From Planococcus donghaensis (GTDB lineage Bacteria > Bacillota > Bacilli > Bacillales_A > Planococcaceae), in the NCBI RefSeq assembly GCF_001687665.2, contig NZ_CP016543.2:2914001-2978000 (forward strand): 64,000 bases of DNA. The letters are read 5' to 3'. Every line of letters starts with the position of its first letter. The stretch's first letter is position 1. The position numbers and the translations under genes were made by a program. Positions 25,609-34,313 of this stretch are shown here, piece by piece. The notes under the pieces were generated by a model that did no database searches, was not told the origin of the DNA, and saw only the letters and a list, made by a program, of their open reading frames with translations.

Positions 25609-26079
25609 TCATTTTCCAAATGTTGAATCTTCTGAAGATGATTGATTTTTTTTCAAAGATTCGCTATATTCCGTGCTTCCACCATAAACCCCACCCGTCG
25701 GCTTATTGGAATCTGAAGAACTTTTACTTTGGTCATCTGAAGAGCGATCGGCCGTTTTAGATGTCGACTCTTGAAATTCTTTATTGGCTTTATCCAATAC
25801 TTCTTTTTCTTTATTCATCATTTCTTGCTGAGCATCTATTGCTGTTTTCACTTTTTCCACAGCTTTGTTGACCGTTGGTTTTACTTTATCCACCATGCCA
25901 CCAGACTGTTCATTTAACCGATCGAGCCCTTTTTTAATATTTGCCTTTATGTCTTCTTTACTGGTTTGAGTAGTTCCATCCGTCATAGTTTTCTGCTGAG
26001 TCATTGCTGCACCGATTAACGCACCGAGACCGATTAATACGAGCTTACCAAATATTCCACTTGATGAATTTCTAGCCAT
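25609..26079 (-). CDS. YtxH-domain stress-type protein
   Basis: The 156-residue protein has a single N-terminal hydrophobic segment (GIFGKLVLIGLGALIGAAM) typical of YtxH proteins, then a hydrophilic helical region (GLDRLNEQSGGMVDKVKPTVNKAVEKVKTAID) and a Ser/Lys-rich tail ending in FGK. YtxH proteins are often sigma-B-controlled and membrane associated. Start ATG 26079 has AAGGAGAGG 5 nt upstream; an earlier TTG is discarded. It is transcribed by itself with a good terminator. The exact role is unknown in the family. Confidence 0.72.
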   Translation of the reverse strand: MARNSSSGIFGKLVLIGLGALIGAAMTQQKTMTDGTTQTSKEDIKANIKKGLDRLNEQSGGMVDKVKPTVNKAVEKVKTAIDAQQEMMNKEKEVLDKANKEFQESTSKTADRSSDDQSKSSSDSNKPTGGVYGGSTEYSESLKKNQSSSEDSTFGK

Positions 26080-26163
26080 ATGAACCTCTCCTTTTCGCAA
26101 GTATAGAAACTATTGTGTATAAAGTATTGACCATTTTTTTCTTTTTCAAACATTTCTCATTAA

Positions 26164-26197
26164 ACAAAAGACACCTTGAAATTTTCTAGGTGTCTCT
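26164..26197 (-). terminator. terminator of the HD-GYP gene
   Basis: AGACACCT (26169-26176) pairs with AGGTGTCT (26188-26195), with A/T tracts on the minus-strand exit side. Confidence 0.65.
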
Positions 26198-26206
26198 TCA
26201 CATTCG

Positions 26207-27115
26207 TTATAAATTCAATTTACCTTCTTCTATTAAAACTTGTTCAAAGGCTTTAACAACTGCCTCATCATATTGAATTCCAATCAAACTATTAATTTCA
26301 GCCATCGCATATTCAGCAGAAAAAGCAGCGCGGTATGCGCGGTCTTCTGTCATGGCATCGAATGTATCACAAACTCCAATAATTTTAGCTTCAATCAATA
26401 TTTCATCACCCTTTAGTCCGAACGGGTATCCTTTTCCATTTACACGCTCATGGTGCTGTTCAACGATGGCCGCAATATCCGCATAAGGTGTTTCACGAAT
26501 CATAGCAGCCCCTTCGCCCGGATGTGTTTTCATCAAGTCAAATTCTTCGTTTGTTAGTTTGCCCGGTTTTCTCAAAATTTCTTCTGGAATATTAATTTTC
26601 CCTATATCGTGCAATATAGAGGCTAATAGCAAGCCCTCTGTTTGTTCTTTTCTTAATTTCATTTTAGATGCTGTCTTAACGGCATAATGAGCTACTCGAG
26701 AACTGTGTTTATGTGTATAGCGATCTTTTTTTTCGACAGCTTTTCCTATCTTGCGCAACTCTTTAATCATATCGCTCATATAATGAAAAGTAGGTGCTGT
26801 GGAAATCGATAAAAAAGAGACATCCGTTGTCGCTGTAAAATAAACTTCTTGCTCTAAGTTTTTTGCCGAAAAGCAATCATGTGCTTTAAGTAACCGTTTT
26901 TCGTTATCTATCTCTACTTCCATCTGTCCCTCTAGAATATAGTAGAATTCTTGGACAGTATCGTTCTCTCCTGGAAAAAGAATAATTAGCGTATCTTTTA
27001 AAAAGGCTTGTTTCATCAGTTCAATTCCTTCACCACGACCTAATAGGCTAAGCGTCGTACTTCCGTTATTAACTTGTTCAAGAAACCCATTCTCTAATAT
27101 TTCCAAGCCTTTCAT
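26207..27115 (-). CDS. cupin-like sensor fused to HD-GYP domain
   Basis: The 302-residue protein has an N-terminal cupin-like beta barrel (residues about 20-110; DTVQEFYYILEGQMEVEID) and an HD-GYP domain from about 130. The latter has HKHSSRVAHYAVKTA, HDIGKINIP, KTHPGEGAAMI and HHERVNGKGYPFG. HD-GYP domains hydrolyse cyclic di-GMP or related dinucleotides. The HD, HH and GYP metal/ligand residues all look present, so activity is plausible. The input is probably a small ligand or oxidation signal sensed by the cupin. AGGAAGT precedes the ATG. Monocistronic. Substrate (c-di-GMP or cGAMP) not determined. Confidence 0.85.
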   Translation of the reverse strand: MKGLEILENGFLEQVNNGSTTLSLLGRGEGIELMKQAFLKDTLIILFPGENDTVQEFYYILEGQMEVEIDNEKRLLKAHDCFSAKNLEQEVYFTATTDVSFLSISTAPTFHYMSDMIKELRKIGKAVEKKDRYTHKHSSRVAHYAVKTASKMKLRKEQTEGLLLASILHDIGKINIPEEILRKPGKLTNEEFDLMKTHPGEGAAMIRETPYADIAAIVEQHHERVNGKGYPFGLKGDEILIEAKIIGVCDTFDAMTEDRAYRAAFSAEYAMAEINSLIGIQYDEAVVKAFEQVLIEEGKLNL

Positions 27116-27135
27116 AAGTCCACTTCCTTATATAT

Positions 27136-27175
27136 AAAAAATAAAAGCATAGAAAGCTCTATGCTTTTATTTTAC
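27136..27175 (-). terminator. terminator of the secreted-protein gene
   Basis: AAAATAAAAGCATAGA (27138-27153) pairs with TCTATGCTTTTATTTT (27158-27173) around AAGC. The stem is A/T-rich and its outer part doubles as T run. Confidence 0.7.
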
Positions 27176-27204
27176 ACTTTTATTAATTTTTTAGGAAATA
27201 ATTT

Positions 27205-27666
27205 TCACCAACCAACGCCGACCATTGGATCAATATTTGCTTCGCGATCAGCAAATTGTACTGTAATCCATACTACTTCAACTGTAACTCCTGCACTTTT
27301 AGCTTTTTCTACTTCTTTTTTCGTAATGCTTTGTGTTTTTGCATCTAAACTTTTAATCATCTCATTAATTTTTTCATCATATTTTTTCCACAACATTGCT
27401 TTTTGTGTTTCATCTTGAGTAGCCTCTAAGTCTTCAAGGTATTTTTTGTACAAACTGTTAGTCTCACCTTGTACTTTATAGATTTCTGTATAAATCTTTA
27501 CATTCGCTTTTTCGATACTTTCAATAATTGCAGCAATTTCTGGTGTCATTTCTTTTGAAGTATCGTATTCAACAGGTGGTACATTCAGTTCTGCAAGTAC
27601 GTTCATGCCCATTCCCATTGCCATAAGTACAGAAAGTATTGCAACGATTAAACCTTTTTTAAACAT
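27205..27666 (-). CDS. small secreted helical protein of unknown function
   Basis: The 153-residue protein has a clear Sec signal peptide (MFKKGLIVAILSVLMAMGMG, cleavage after VLA) and a mature part of alternating charged helices (MTPEIAAIIESIEKANVKIYTEIYKVQGETNSLYKKYLEDLEA). The tail PMVGVGW is short and non-polar. No lipobox, LPXTG or known domain is seen. Secreted outside the membrane, perhaps as a helical structural or binding protein. AGGAGG precedes the ATG and the gene has its own terminator, so it is very probably real. I do not recognise a family. Confidence 0.75.
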   Translation of the reverse strand: MFKKGLIVAILSVLMAMGMGMNVLAELNVPPVEYDTSKEMTPEIAAIIESIEKANVKIYTEIYKVQGETNSLYKKYLEDLEATQDETQKAMLWKKYDEKINEMIKSLDAKTQSITKKEVEKAKSAGVTVEVVWITVQFADREANIDPMVGVGW

Positions 27667-27849
27667 ATTTATTCCTCCTAATTTCTATTTTGTAAGAGAG
27701 TGTACAATTTCAGTTTGCCTTCAAGTAAAATAATGTATATTATTTATATTTTTTTACTATAAATTCCAACTCTTTACTCATATAGTATATACATTTTATC
27801 GAATTTCTACAACGACTTATTAAATATCTTGGCTTAAAACATATTTTCT

Positions 27850-27896
27850 GTAAAAAAGCTGCGAATAACCTCGAAGTCGAAGTTATTCACAGCTTA
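27850..27896 (-). terminator. terminator of the gltA-gltD operon
   Basis: AAGCTGCGAATAAC (27857-27870) pairs with GTTATTCACAGCTT (27882-27895) with one mismatch. The T run on the minus strand fits the end of gltD. Confidence 0.75.
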
Positions 27897-27915
27897 AAAA
27901 TGTGTAATTAGTTGT

Positions 27916-29403
27916 TTAAGGTAATACAGTGGTACCCATTAAGAATCGATCACATTCTCGTGCAGCTTCTCGGCCTTCGTTTATCGCCCAAACAATTAAA
28001 CTTTGACCGCGACGTACATCGCCTGCTGCAAAAATGCCTTCTACACTCGTATTGTATTTGCCATACTCTGCTTTTGCTCGTGAATTCGGTTCTGTTTCAA
28101 TCTCCAATTGTTGTAGCAGTTCTTGTTCAGGACCGCTAAAGCCAATAGCAATCAACACCAAATCTGCTTTCCAAACTTTTTCAGTGCCTGGAATTTCTTC
28201 ACGGATTCGATTGCCTTGCTCATCAATTTTCAATTTCACATTGACGGTATGCACTTCTTTCAATTCACCTTGTTCGTTGCCAACAAATTTCTTAGTCATA
28301 ACCGCATAAGCTCGTGGGTCTTCTCCGAAAGTTGCCGCCGCTTCTTTGTGACCATATTCAATACGGTGAACTTTTGGATATTGCGGCCAAGGATTTCCTT
28401 TTTCATCACGAATAGCGCCTTTTTTATCATATACATCAAACTGAACCAGGCTCTTACATTCGTGACGGACGGAAGTAGCCAAACAATCTGTTCCGGTATC
28501 TCCGCCTCCGATAACGATAACATTTTTGTCTTTTGCAGAAATATACTTGCCATCTTCAAAGTTTGAATCTAGCAGACTTTTTGTACTAGCGTGTAAAAAG
28601 TCCATTGCAAAGTGAACACCCTTTAATTCGCGGCCTTCCACATCAATATTTCGGTGCACAGTCGCTCCTGTACACATAATAACTGCATCAAAGTCTTCTT
28701 TTAGTTTAGCAGAAGGGTAGTTTTTCCCTACTTCTACACTTGTTATAAACGTAATGCCTTCTTGCTTAAGAATATCCACACGTCTTGTCACCATGTCATA
28801 TGGCAGCTTCATTTCCGGAATGCCATATGTTAGCAAACCTCCAACACGGTCACTTTTCTCAAAGACTGTTACTAAGTGGCCTGCCTTATTTAACTGAGCT
28901 GCGGCAGCAAGACCTGCGGGACCCGAACCAATAACGGCAACTTTTTTGCCAGTCCGTGTTTTAGGTGGTTCTGGCACTACCCAACCTTCTGCAAATCCAC
29001 GCTCGATAATTGAGCGCTCAACCGTACGAATCGCTACAGGTGGTTCGTTAATGCCTAATACACAGGCACCTTCACAAGGTGCTGGACATGCTACTCCGGT
29101 AAACTCTGGGAAATTGTTTTTCAAATGCTCTCGGTGCAATGCTTCTTTCCACTGGTCACGATAGACAAGATCATTCCATTCCGGAATGAGATGGTTTACA
29201 GGACATCCTGTCGTTACATTATCCAGTTCCATTCCCGTATGACATGTTGGCACGCCACAATCCATACATCGTGCACCTTGCTTTGCGACTTCTTCATTTG
29301 ATAAAGGGATGGTGTAATCGTTCCAGTCTTTTGTCCGTTCAGCCGGTTGGCGCTCTTTAACCGTTTGCCTATCGTATTCCATAAATCCTGTTGGTTTCCC
29401 CAT
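27916..29403 (-). CDS. gltD: NADPH-dependent glutamate synthase small subunit
   Basis: The protein (495 aa) has an N-terminal iron-sulfur domain with CMDCGVPTCHTG and CPAPCEGACVLG, then two Rossmann domains: VIGSGPAGLAAAAQL for FAD and VIGGGDTGTDC for NADPH. FAAGDVRRGQSLIVWAINEG is the family end signature. It passes electrons from NADPH to the large subunit to make two glutamates from glutamine and 2-oxoglutarate. TAGGAGG lies 7 nt before ATG 29403; an earlier GTG is rejected. About 70 nt after gltA stop, same operon. Also often named gltB in Bacilli. Confidence 0.93.
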   Translation of the reverse strand: MGKPTGFMEYDRQTVKERQPAERTKDWNDYTIPLSNEEVAKQGARCMDCGVPTCHTGMELDNVTTGCPVNHLIPEWNDLVYRDQWKEALHREHLKNNFPEFTGVACPAPCEGACVLGINEPPVAIRTVERSIIERGFAEGWVVPEPPKTRTGKKVAVIGSGPAGLAAAAQLNKAGHLVTVFEKSDRVGGLLTYGIPEMKLPYDMVTRRVDILKQEGITFITSVEVGKNYPSAKLKEDFDAVIMCTGATVHRNIDVEGRELKGVHFAMDFLHASTKSLLDSNFEDGKYISAKDKNVIVIGGGDTGTDCLATSVRHECKSLVQFDVYDKKGAIRDEKGNPWPQYPKVHRIEYGHKEAAATFGEDPRAYAVMTKKFVGNEQGELKEVHTVNVKLKIDEQGNRIREEIPGTEKVWKADLVLIAIGFSGPEQELLQQLEIETEPNSRAKAEYGKYNTSVEGIFAAGDVRRGQSLIVWAINEGREAARECDRFLMGTTVLP

Positions 29404-29474
29404 AGTTTCCCTCCTATACACAATTGCTCATTTTAAAAATCATTGGGTTAAATCATTTTTGAGCGGGAACAGAC

Positions 29475-32400
29475 TTACTTCCCTGCTCCGGCCATTTTAC
29501 TTTCTTCAAATGCCGCCATTTCAGCTTCGTCTCTTGTCATTCCGCCGCTTTGCAACTTATCGATTCTTTCATTGATTTGAAGATAAGCTTTTGGAATAAC
29601 ACGTACAAATTTAGCCGAATAAATATCCCAATTTGCTAATAAACGTTCTCCGTTTCGACTGCTAGTATAGTGCACATGTTTTTTAATCATTTCGCGTAAC
29701 TCTTCAATTTCTGCTGGTTCAGCAAGCGGTTGTAAATGAACCATTTCCGCATTGCATCGTTCGCTAAATGTTCCTTCTTCATCAAGGACGTATGCTACGC
29801 CTCCTGACATACCTGCTGCGAAGTTTTTGCCGGTTTGTCCTAAAATCGCAACTCGACCGCCAGTCATATATTCACAGCCATGGTCACCAACACCTTCTAC
29901 AACAATGTTTGCTCCACTGTTTCTAACTGCAAAACGCTCGCCTGCTACCCCATAAATATATGCTTCACCGGCAGATGCTCCATAAAACGAAACATTCCCG
30001 ATAATAATATTTTTTTCTGGGAGGAAGGTTGAGTCTAATGCTGGGTAAACCAGTATTTTACCACCTGATAATCCTTTTCCAACAAAATCATTGGCATCTC
30101 CGATTAAGTTCATCGTCATTCCTTTTGGAATAAATGCTCCGAAACTTTGTCCGGCTGATCCTTGGAAATTCAAATTGATGGTATCTTCTGGCAACCCTTC
30201 CGCACCGTAACGCTTAGAAATAGCACTACCCACAATAGTTCCAGTTGCTCGATGAATATTTCGAATTGCTGTTGCCACTTCGACACGTTCTCCTGTTTCA
30301 ATTGCTTTTTTACAACGCGGCAATAATTCTTGATAATCTAAAGTTTTTTCCAATTCGTGGTTTTGTTTGATTGTTGCATAGCGCCCTACTTTTTCCGGTA
30401 AGTCTGGCTGATACAACAGAGCCGTTAAATCAATGCCGCCCGCTTTCCAATGATCAATCGCTTGGTTCGCTTCGATAACATCTGTGCGGCCAATCATTTC
30501 ATCAATTGTACGGAAACCAAGCTCTGCCATTAACTCGCGTGCTTCTCTTGCGATAAAGCGCATAAAGTTAACGACATGCTCTGGATCTCCGCCGTATTTT
30601 TCACGCAACTCAGGATTTTGAGTGGCAATACCAACCGGACATGTATCTAAGTGACATACGCGCATCATGACGCAACCAAGCACTACTAAAGGCGCAGTCG
30701 AGAATCCAAATTCTTCAGCTCCAAGTAGAGCTGCTGTTACAACATCGCGACCCGTCATCATTTTGCCGTCTGTTTCAACAACAATGCGATCACGCAAGCC
30801 ATTTAACAACAGCGTTTGATGCGTTTCCGCTAAACCGATTTCCCAAGGCAAGCCGGTATGCTTCAAACTTGTTTTAGGTGCCGCTCCAGTTCCTCCGTCA
30901 TAACCACTAATTAATACGACATCCGCACGACCTTTTGCAACACCCGCTGCAATCGTTCCGACACCGACAGCCGATACCAATTTAACGCTAATACGTGCCG
31001 TAGGATTAGCATTTTTCAAGTTAAAAATCAATTCCGCTAAATCTTCAATTGAATAAATATCATGATGTGGTGGAGGTGAAATCAGTTCTACACCTGGAGT
31101 AGAACCACGAACTTCTGCAATCCAAGGATAAACTTTTTTCCCTGGTAAATGTCCGCCTTCTCCTGGTTTAGCTCCTTGTGCTACTTTAATTTGAATTTCA
31201 TCTGCGTTCACTAAATAATGGCTTGTTACGCCAAAACGACCAGAAGCGACTTGTTTAATCGCACTACGACGGTTATCTCCATTTTCATCCTGGATAAAAC
31301 GTGAAGTTTCTTCTCCGCCTTCTCCTGAATTACTTCTTCCCCCAATGCGGTTCATCGCAACCGCAAGAGCTTCGTGCGCTTCTTTACTAATAGAACCATA
31401 AGACATGGCACCCGTTTTAAAGCGCGCACAAATTTCTTCAACCGTTTCGACTTCGTCAATCGGTACTGGCGTTCGTTTTTTAAAGGACATTAAGCCGCGT
31501 AATGATTGAAGATTTGCTTTTTCATCAGTTAGTAAATTCGTATATTTTTTAAAGACATCGTAGTTATTTGTACGACATGCATGTTGCAGTGTATGAATAG
31601 TTTTCGGGTTGTATTGATGATTTTCTCCATTTTCACGGTATTGGAACTCATCCCCCGATTCTAGCGCTTGATCGTCTCCTTGAGCTACAGGATAAGCTGC
31701 TGCATGTCTCATAAGAACTTCTTTTGCAATAATATCAAGACCAATTCCGCCTAAACGTGAAGACGTACGAGTAAAGTATTTGTTAATAACATCCATATGG
31801 ATACCGATAGCTTCAAAAATTTGAGCCCCTCGATAACTTTGAATCGTTGAAATTCCCATCTTAGACAATACTTTGATAATGCCATCTGTAACAGCTTTAA
31901 CGTATGTCGTTTCTGCTTCTTCAAAGCTAACATTCGGAATATCGCCTATCTCGATTAAGTTCTCAATCGTATCAAAAGCTAAATAAGGATTAATGCCTTC
32001 TGCACCATACCCAAGAAGAGCCGCAAAATGATGCACTTCACGAGGTTCTGCAGATTCTAGCAAGATGCTCATTTGCACACGCGTTTCTTGACGAATCAAA
32101 TAATGATGTAAACCTGAAACAGCTAAAAGTGCAGGAATGGCTGCATATTCTTCATTTACGCCACGGTCAGACAAAATAATTAGTTTTGCGCCTTCTTTAA
32201 TGGCTTGATCCGCTTCTTTAAAAACAGCTTCTAATCTTTCTTCCATCGCTGCTGTGCCTTCGGATTTTTTGAATAAAATTGAAATTGTAGCAGGCTTAAA
32301 GGCCGGAAGATCTTGCTGACGCAATTTTTCAAGTTCTGCATTTGTTAAAATGGGTGTTTCTAATCGAATATGACGCGCACTTTCTGCTGTTGGTTGAACC

Positions 32401-34061
32401 AAGTTAGCTTCTGCACCAATAGTGGTCCGTGCAGCTGTAATAATATATTCACGAATCGCATCAATCGGCGGATTCGTTACTTGTGCAAACAATTGTTTAA
32501 AATAATTGTAAAGAAGCTGCGGTTTTTTCGATAAAACAGCTAGTGGGGAATCATAGCCCATCGAACCTACAGGATCTTTCCCTTCAGTCGCTAGCGGTTT
32601 AATGATTTTCTGAACTTCTTCCATTGTGTAACCAAAAGCTAACTGCCTTTTGATTAACGGTTCCGCATCATTAGATTTAGATGGCATTACCGGTTCTGGA
32701 AGATCTTCCATATCAAACATATTTTTCTCGATAAAATCTTTATAAGGCATTTCTGCCGCTATTTGCAGTTTGATTTCTTCATCGGGAATGATTTTGCCTT
32801 CTTCTAAATCAACTAACAACATCTTGCCTGGACGTAAGCGATCTTTGTAAATAATATCGTCAGCAAAAATATCCAATGCACCGACTTCTGAACCCATAAC
32901 GATCATTCCACTTTTCGTCACATAATAACGAGCAGGGCGGAGGCCATTGCGATCCAGACAAGCCGCTATTTGCTTGCCATCTGTAAAGACGAGAGCAGCT
33001 GGGCCATCCCATGGTTCCATTAACGTACTATGGTATTCATAGAAATCTCTTTTTTCTTTTTTGATTGTTGGGTCATTAACCCATGGTTCTGGCACCATCA
33101 TCATTGCTGTATGAGCAAGGGATCTTCCAGATAAATGCAAAAATTCAAAACAGTTATCGAACATAGAAGAGTCACTACCCGTTTCATCAATTACAGGCAA
33201 AACTTTTTTAAGATCGTCTTTATTAAATGCAGGTGATTCACACAGCACTTGACGGGCACGCATCCAATTGACGTTTCCTCTCAATGTATTAAATTCACCA
33301 TTGTGGATTGAGTAACGATTCGGGTGCGAACGCTGCCAACTTGGGAAGGTGTTCGTACTAAAACGAGAGTGGACGAGAGCTAACGCTGATTTGAATTCAG
33401 GGTGGTTGAGGTCTATATAAAACGAATCTAATTGTTCTGGGATAAGCATGCCTTTGTAAACAATTGTACCTGCTGAAAGACTGCTAAAATACACGTCTTT
33501 AAAATCGTCTTTTCCGAGCATCGCCTGTTCGATTCGCTTCCGAATAATATAAAGTCGTCGCTCGAGATCAATTCGGTTTTCTAAACCTTGCGCCGCACCG
33601 ATAAATACTTGTCGGATAACCGGCTTGGTTTTTGAAGCTACTTTACCAACAAATGAATCATTGACTGGGACCGGACGCCATCCTAAACAAATTTGTCCTT
33701 CTTCTTGGATAATTTGATGAATCATTTCTTTTGTCTTCATGCGTAACTCATAGTCTTGGGGCATAAAGAGCATACCAATGCCGTACTTTCCTTCTTCCGG
33801 CAAAGTAATTCCTTCTTTTTCACATTGCTTAAGGAAAAAACGATGTGGAATTTGAGTCAAAATTCCAGCGCCATCTCCAGTGCTAGTATCTGAGGATTGT
33901 CCGCCACGGTGCTCTAGGTTACACAGTATATTTATCGCATTCTGTACAATTGCGTGTGATTTTTCCCCATTGATATTGGCGATCATCCCTATTCCGCACG
34001 CCTCATGCTCTTGATCTGGATGATAAAGTCCTTGTGGGATTGGATACTCTTTTTTACTCAT
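29475..34061 (-). CDS. gltA: glutamate synthase large subunit
   Basis: The protein is 1528 aa. A 21-residue propeptide precedes the catalytic amidotransferase Cys22 in EHEACGIGM. The N-terminal Ntn glutaminase (to about 430), central domain, FMN-binding synthase barrel and C-terminal beta-helix are in order. The 3Fe-4S cluster is seen as CVMMRVCHLDTCPVG. It moves ammonia from glutamine to 2-oxoglutarate, with GltD as reductant. AAGGAGG lies 7 nt before ATG 34061; a further 82 codons are open upstream but contain the promoter, so they are not coding. First gene of the operon. Confidence 0.94.
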   Translation of the reverse strand: MSKKEYPIPQGLYHPDQEHEACGIGMIANINGEKSHAIVQNAINILCNLEHRGGQSSDTSTGDGAGILTQIPHRFFLKQCEKEGITLPEEGKYGIGMLFMPQDYELRMKTKEMIHQIIQEEGQICLGWRPVPVNDSFVGKVASKTKPVIRQVFIGAAQGLENRIDLERRLYIIRKRIEQAMLGKDDFKDVYFSSLSAGTIVYKGMLIPEQLDSFYIDLNHPEFKSALALVHSRFSTNTFPSWQRSHPNRYSIHNGEFNTLRGNVNWMRARQVLCESPAFNKDDLKKVLPVIDETGSDSSMFDNCFEFLHLSGRSLAHTAMMMVPEPWVNDPTIKKEKRDFYEYHSTLMEPWDGPAALVFTDGKQIAACLDRNGLRPARYYVTKSGMIVMGSEVGALDIFADDIIYKDRLRPGKMLLVDLEEGKIIPDEEIKLQIAAEMPYKDFIEKNMFDMEDLPEPVMPSKSNDAEPLIKRQLAFGYTMEEVQKIIKPLATEGKDPVGSMGYDSPLAVLSKKPQLLYNYFKQLFAQVTNPPIDAIREYIITAARTTIGAEANLVQPTAESARHIRLETPILTNAELEKLRQQDLPAFKPATISILFKKSEGTAAMEERLEAVFKEADQAIKEGAKLIILSDRGVNEEYAAIPALLAVSGLHHYLIRQETRVQMSILLESAEPREVHHFAALLGYGAEGINPYLAFDTIENLIEIGDIPNVSFEEAETTYVKAVTDGIIKVLSKMGISTIQSYRGAQIFEAIGIHMDVINKYFTRTSSRLGGIGLDIIAKEVLMRHAAAYPVAQGDDQALESGDEFQYRENGENHQYNPKTIHTLQHACRTNNYDVFKKYTNLLTDEKANLQSLRGLMSFKKRTPVPIDEVETVEEICARFKTGAMSYGSISKEAHEALAVAMNRIGGRSNSGEGGEETSRFIQDENGDNRRSAIKQVASGRFGVTSHYLVNADEIQIKVAQGAKPGEGGHLPGKKVYPWIAEVRGSTPGVELISPPPHHDIYSIEDLAELIFNLKNANPTARISVKLVSAVGVGTIAAGVAKGRADVVLISGYDGGTGAAPKTSLKHTGLPWEIGLAETHQTLLLNGLRDRIVVETDGKMMTGRDVVTAALLGAEEFGFSTAPLVVLGCVMMRVCHLDTCPVGIATQNPELREKYGGDPEHVVNFMRFIAREARELMAELGFRTIDEMIGRTDVIEANQAIDHWKAGGIDLTALLYQPDLPEKVGRYATIKQNHELEKTLDYQELLPRCKKAIETGERVEVATAIRNIHRATGTIVGSAISKRYGAEGLPEDTINLNFQGSAGQSFGAFIPKGMTMNLIGDANDFVGKGLSGGKILVYPALDSTFLPEKNIIIGNVSFYGASAGEAYIYGVAGERFAVRNSGANIVVEGVGDHGCEYMTGGRVAILGQTGKNFAAGMSGGVAYVLDEEGTFSERCNAEMVHLQPLAEPAEIEELREMIKKHVHYTSSRNGERLLANWDIYSAKFVRVIPKAYLQINERIDKLQSGGMTRDEAEMAAFEESKMAGAGK

Positions 34062-34105
34062 CAAACCGCCTCCTTCACAACACTCATGTGTCATAATATT
34101 TTGAT

Positions 34106-34135
34106 AGTATATCATAAGTCTGAATATATATACAA
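34106..34135 (-). promoter_or_regulatory. candidate gltA promoter
   Basis: Minus strand: -35 TTGTAT (34135-34130), 18-nt spacer, -10 TATACT (34111-34106). The leader to the ATG is about 40 nt. An activator such as GltC would bind upstream, but I could not identify its box. Confidence 0.5.
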
Positions 34136-34187
34136 TTCCCTCGAGTAAAAAAATATTAATAATAGTACTGAATCCCCACCACACCAA

Positions 34188-34201
34188 TGAAACCGTTTCC
34201 A
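34188..34201. promoter_or_regulatory. candidate cre (CcpA) site upstream of gltA
   Basis: TGAAACCGTTTCCA fits the degenerate cre pattern TGWAANCGNTNWCA at 13 of 14 positions. It lies about 53 nt upstream of the predicted -35. Carbon control of glutamate synthesis would make sense, but this is a sequence match only. Confidence 0.4.
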
Positions 34202-34274
34202 ATTCCTGATTATTAAACAAAATACCCCTATAATAAAACATTGCATGTTTATACAAGTCAGACAATTTAAAAAT

Positions 34275-34304
34275 TAAAAAACCCCATTTTATATGGGGTT
34301 TTTT
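34275..34304 (-). terminator. terminator of recQ
   Basis: ACCCCAT (34281-34287) pairs with ATGGGGT (34293-34299), with A/T runs on both sides extending the stem. It lies just past the recQ stop. Confidence 0.75.
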
Positions 34305-34313
34305 CACTTATAT

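Noticed and set aside
30000..34061. A frameshift or split in the large glutamate synthase gene
   Set aside because: The reading frame is intact through all domains, with the Cys22 and 3Fe-4S motifs in order.
34062..34307. 82-codon N-terminal extension of gltA
   Set aside because: A strong AAGGAGG before ATG 34061 and the normal propeptide length fix the start; the extension covers the promoter region.
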